Source: UBA1672 sp033851915 (GTDB lineage: Bacteria; Pseudomonadota; Alphaproteobacteria; Micavibrionales; Micavibrionaceae). From it: a stretch of 64,000 nucleotides of DNA. The position numbers and the translations under genes were made by a program. Positions 61,647 through 64,000 of this stretch are shown in pieces. Each line of letters begins with the position of its first letter. The stretch's first letter is position 1. The DNA is taken from NCBI GenBank assembly GCA_033851915.1, contig JAWSVM010000003.1:186001-250000 (forward strand). Reading direction: 5' to 3'. Under the pieces are notes generated by a model. The model was not told where the DNA came from. It saw nothing but the letters and a program-made list of their open reading frames with translations, and ran no database searches.

Positions 61647-62378
61647 TTAGTGAACCATATCCGATGAGTCTGCACCACTGTGGAGGTTAAATTCCTCAAA
61701 TGCAGATGGCGTTTCGGCCTGCAGCAGCAATGAATCGAAGTCTTGCAGCAATCTTGCCTCTTGCTCTTCAATCGCGGCCAAGCGTTGCGTCGCAGATACA
61801 TTATAGGCATGCACCAATGTTCTTTCGCGTAAGTCATCGCGGCCAAGTAATTTGGCGATATAGGCCTTGTTACCCAAGATGTTCAAATTATCCGGATCAA
61901 TACGCAACGCCATGTCAGCGACAGTTAAAGCTTCTTCTTCACGGTTAAGGTTCGCCAAAGCAAAGCCTTTATTAAGAAGAGCGTTAACATTCTGCGGATC
62001 ATGTTTAAGAATTTTATCTTCTTTTTCCAGAAGTCTGCCATATTCCTGTTTCAGATTATCGATAAAAGCGCGTTGGAACATGGCCTTTTCACAATCGGGA
62101 TTGGTATGTAGGCGATGTTCTATTAGAATTTCAGCTTCCTTATAGAATCCATCGACAATCATGATGTCAATTTCATCATCGCTTTCTTCCTGTTCGGAAG
62201 AGGCAAACGTATCGGGATCCATGAAATAGGAGCAATCGGAGCGTTTCATAAATGTCATCAGGTCATAAGCCAAGCGTGCACGCATTGATCCATCGTCGAC
62301 AGGCGCGTGGTTCAGTGGATGCGAATACTTGAAGTGAGAAGTAGATTCACTATTGGCGTATATTTCTTCAGGTAACAT
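61647..62378 (-). CDS. TPR-repeat protein
   Basis: The 243-residue protein contains tetratricopeptide-like helical pairs: DPQNVNALLNKGFALANLNR (about 124-143) and DPDNLNILGNKAYIAKLLGR (about 158-177), with an earlier degenerate pair near 80-115. No signal peptide is evident. TPR proteins bind partner proteins; the partner is not known. The ribosome-binding site AAGGGG is in the loop of a perfect hairpin abutting the start codon. Confidence 0.8.
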   Translation of the reverse strand: MLPEEIYANSESTSHFKYSHPLNHAPVDDGSMRARLAYDLMTFMKRSDCSYFMDPDTFASSEQEESDDEIDIMIVDGFYKEAEILIEHRLHTNPDCEKAMFQRAFIDNLKQEYGRLLEKEDKILKHDPQNVNALLNKGFALANLNREEEALTVADMALRIDPDNLNILGNKAYIAKLLGRDDLRERTLVHAYNVSATQRLAAIEEQEARLLQDFDSLLLQAETPSAFEEFNLHSGADSSDMVH

Positions 62379-62398
62379 AATAACAACCCCTTGTTATT
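62379..62398 (-). promoter_or_regulatory. Hairpin exposing or hiding the ribosome-binding site of the TPR gene
   Basis: AATAACAA and TTGTTATT are perfect 8-bp arms around GGGG on the mRNA strand; the arms abut the ATG. The Shine-Dalgarno core is split between the arm and the loop. Confidence 0.45.
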
Positions 62399-62500
62399 TG
62401 GTTTATTTATTGGCTTTTATTTATTTAAGCCTTGTTTATTTATAAGATAGTACCGCTTTTGGAGGATGAAGGCAATTCATTTTAAAACTTTATTTAATGG

Positions 62501-63163
62501 CTATCCACATTCATTCAGAGATGGACGGACATTCCACGCTGTAACCCGCCATTTTCCTTGTGAAAATTTTAAAATACCAAGCGCGCCGGTGGATAGCTTT
62601 ATCGCGTTATTTGCGGCAAAATCTTCGAAGTCATCGGTAATGTGAGGGGCAAAACGTGCGATTCCATTCGATGTAACGACAAGTATAGTTTCACTTAAAT
62701 CCATTACATTGTTTGTAATCGTGTCATGGGTTTTTGAAACCTGATGGGCAAAACTGCGCCAGCTTTGAATAATATCGTCAGGGTCAACGTGCCAGCCTTC
62801 AGGTGCGATGGCGTGCTTGTCCCATTTTTCTATCGCGTCTTTACCGATACGGGCGATAACGGTTTCCTCTGTTTGATTCTCATCAACGCCGTAATCAATC
62901 TCGTTAAAAATACCCAGCTCATAGATATGCGTGCTTATCCCGCATGTCTGTAAAGCCAGCTTTGCGGTTTCCTTCGTGCGTTGTAGGGTGGAGCTGTAGA
63001 CTGCATCGGGCAGAAGGTCATTGTCTTTCAAATAATGCCCAATTGCGATTCCCTGTGCTTTCCCTTTTTCAACAAGGGGAATATCCGTCTTCGCTCCAAC
63101 GCGTGTGGGCGTGTCATCAGGGCCAAACGTGTTGCCGTGTCGCGCGATAATCAGTGTTGTCAT
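62501..63163 (-). CDS. Histidine phosphatase family protein
   Basis: The 220-residue protein has the phosphoglycerate-mutase-like phosphohistidine motif IIARHGNTFG at about residues 5-14, a basic RTKETAKLAL near 63 and a second acidic/His region. It may act as a broad-specificity phosphatase; the substrate is not determined. The ATG overlaps the TAA of kdsB (TAATG), so it is coupled to that gene. No later His of the usual G-H-G motif is clearly seen: the matching segment reads VVTSNGIARF, which may weaken catalysis. Confidence 0.8.
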   Translation of the reverse strand: MTTLIIARHGNTFGPDDTPTRVGAKTDIPLVEKGKAQGIAIGHYLKDNDLLPDAVYSSTLQRTKETAKLALQTCGISTHIYELGIFNEIDYGVDENQTEETVIARIGKDAIEKWDKHAIAPEGWHVDPDDIIQSWRSFAHQVSKTHDTITNNVMDLSETILVVTSNGIARFAPHITDDFEDFAANNAIKLSTGALGILKFSQGKWRVTAWNVRPSLNECG

Positions 63164-63972
63164 TATATTGGCTCACCATGAGTTTTGATATAATTCTCTG
63201 CGCGCTCTATATCTTCGGGGCTGTCTATGCCTGATTGGATGAGGCCTTCTTCAATATCAATATTAACCGTTTGAATGTGGATACCATTTTCCAGCATACG
63301 CAGTTGCTCCAGCCCCTCCAAATTCTCGTAAGTGCCTTGCGGCAAGCCACAGAATTTCTCCAGAATGTCTGACCTGAAGCCATATAACCCGATATGCTGA
63401 TGAATGGGCGAGATGTTACTCTGCGTTCGCAGCTCATCTTCTTTGCGGATGGCGGGAATGATGTTCTTGGAAAACCATAAAGCGCGCTTTTCATCGTTTA
63501 TGATTGCGGTTGTGCCGCTGAACGGCGTTGTTTCTTTGGTTTTACGCAGCCTGTCCAAATCGTGCCAGCCTAGTTGATGGACGGGCGTGATAACTTCTGC
63601 GCGTGGGTTTTGTTTGAAGGCATCAAATATTTGCCTGATAACTGCGGGCGGGGTAAAGGGTGCATCGCCTTGCAGGTTGATAATAAAGTCCGGCCAGTCA
63701 TTCAGTTGTCTAATCGCGGATAAGACGCGGTCAGATCCGGTGGGACAGCTTGGCGGCGTATTGATGCAAATGGCACCAAGTTCCGTGACATGTTCGGCTA
63801 TGCGCTTATCCTCAGTGGTGACGAAGACGGTGATGTCGTCATAATGCTCGGCGGCTTTGTGGGCGACCTCCAAAACACGTTGCAGCATGGATTTCCCACT
63901 GATCATCGCCAGCGGTTTACCCGGAAATCTGGTTGATCCGTAACGCGCAGGAATGGCAATAGCGAGCTTCAT
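63163..63972 (-). CDS. kdsB: 3-deoxy-manno-octulosonate cytidylyltransferase
   Basis: KdsB activates Kdo as CMP-Kdo for lipopolysaccharide core synthesis. The 269-residue protein has the nucleotidyltransferase start AIPARYGSTRFPGKPLAMI (about 5-23), NLQGDAPFTPP near 99 and HQHIGLYGFRSDIL near 190, all family blocks. AAAGGAAA lies before the ATG. It shows that the cell makes LPS-type outer membrane. Its stop overlaps the phosphatase start. Confidence 0.94.
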   Translation of the reverse strand: MKLAIAIPARYGSTRFPGKPLAMISGKSMLQRVLEVAHKAAEHYDDITVFVTTEDKRIAEHVTELGAICINTPPSCPTGSDRVLSAIRQLNDWPDFIINLQGDAPFTPPAVIRQIFDAFKQNPRAEVITPVHQLGWHDLDRLRKTKETTPFSGTTAIINDEKRALWFSKNIIPAIRKEDELRTQSNISPIHQHIGLYGFRSDILEKFCGLPQGTYENLEGLEQLRMLENGIHIQTVNIDIEEGLIQSGIDSPEDIERAENYIKTHGEPI

Positions 63973-64000
63973 AGTCGTATTTCCTTTACTTCGCAGTGGT

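Noticed and set aside
1..64000. Search by eye for tRNA, rRNA, CRISPR arrays and insertion sequences
   Set aside because: No intergenic region showed a cloverleaf with a GGTTCRA-type loop, a direct-repeat/spacer array, transposase motifs or terminal inverted repeats.

Overview
This window looks like part of the chromosome of a motile, Caulobacter-type alphaproteobacterium. The evidence is a ChpT phosphotransferase of the CckA-ChpT-CtrA relay, a MipZ division-site ATPase, a large hybrid CheA, and a ferritin-like DUF455 protein. The DNA is moderately AT-rich by eye and most genes lie on the minus strand. I saw no rRNA, tRNA, CRISPR array, insertion sequence or phage gene. I cannot name the genus from the sequence.

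Layout. 1-2.1 kb: a cytochrome-maturation-type thioredoxin and cystathionine gamma-synthase, then a small zinc-ribbon ORF. 2.5-5.2 kb: aconitase A on the plus strand. 5.2-9.9 kb: minus-strand orphan genes, a CheZ-type phosphatase, a DUF3137 membrane protein and a DUF455 ferritin-like protein. 10-11.5 kb: a small accessory patch with two mini-lipoproteins, a broken FAD-monooxygenase fragment, and a ribbon-helix-helix-like gene overlapping a small membrane-protein gene. 11.5-13.3 kb: lepA. 13.8-23.1 kb: a self-contained minus-strand operon of six genes with its own promoter and terminator, encoding proteins of 232, 707, 1622, 161, 121 and 56 residues, none of which I recognise. 23.1-24.7 kb: purH. 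24.8-30.9 kb: a chemotaxis operon transcribed cheA-cheW-cheY-cheB-cheR. 31.1-35.5 kb: chpT, phosphomannomutase/phosphoglucomutase, galU, a small membrane protein and mipZ. 35.5-43.8 kb: an M24 aminopeptidase, a secreted duplicated-domain protein, rpsU, an AAA ATPase, the double ABC ATPase yejF, a ThiE-like barrel and a lipase-like protein. 43.8-56.5 kb: an arginine-biosynthesis region (argC, argB, argD, an amidinotransferase-fold enzyme, argF, argG, argH) headed by an uncharacterised P-loop protein and interspersed with arsC, a PiT transporter and a PhnA-like protein. 56.8-61.5 kb: an M20 amidohydrolase with the permeases yejE and yejB and an MFS transporter. 61.6-64 kb: a TPR protein, a histidine phosphatase and kdsB.

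How the genes fit together. The chemotaxis operon supplies the core kinase, adaptor, response regulator, methylesterase and methyltransferase, and the CheZ at 7.2 kb supplies CheY-P dephosphorylation. CheA and CheZ share an acidic short motif resembling the CheY-binding peptide of FliM, so the kinase may hold CheY through three tandem copies of it. The arginine genes cover acetylglutamate to arginine except the deacetylation or transacetylation step (argE/argJ), which is not in the window. Pgm and GalU make UDP-glucose for envelope sugars, and KdsB makes CMP-Kdo for lipopolysaccharide. The Yej-type importer is split, with its ATPase 16 kb from its permeases and no YejA binding protein in the window.

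The strongest candidate for something undescribed is the six-gene operon at 13.8-23.1 kb. Its three largest products carry predicted membrane segments, two of them with long Ala-rich coiled coils. Its small acidic proteins are paralogues, and it ends with a 56-residue peptide. Second is the P-loop protein that opens the arg operon. All functional statements come from reading motifs by eye; no database search was possible.
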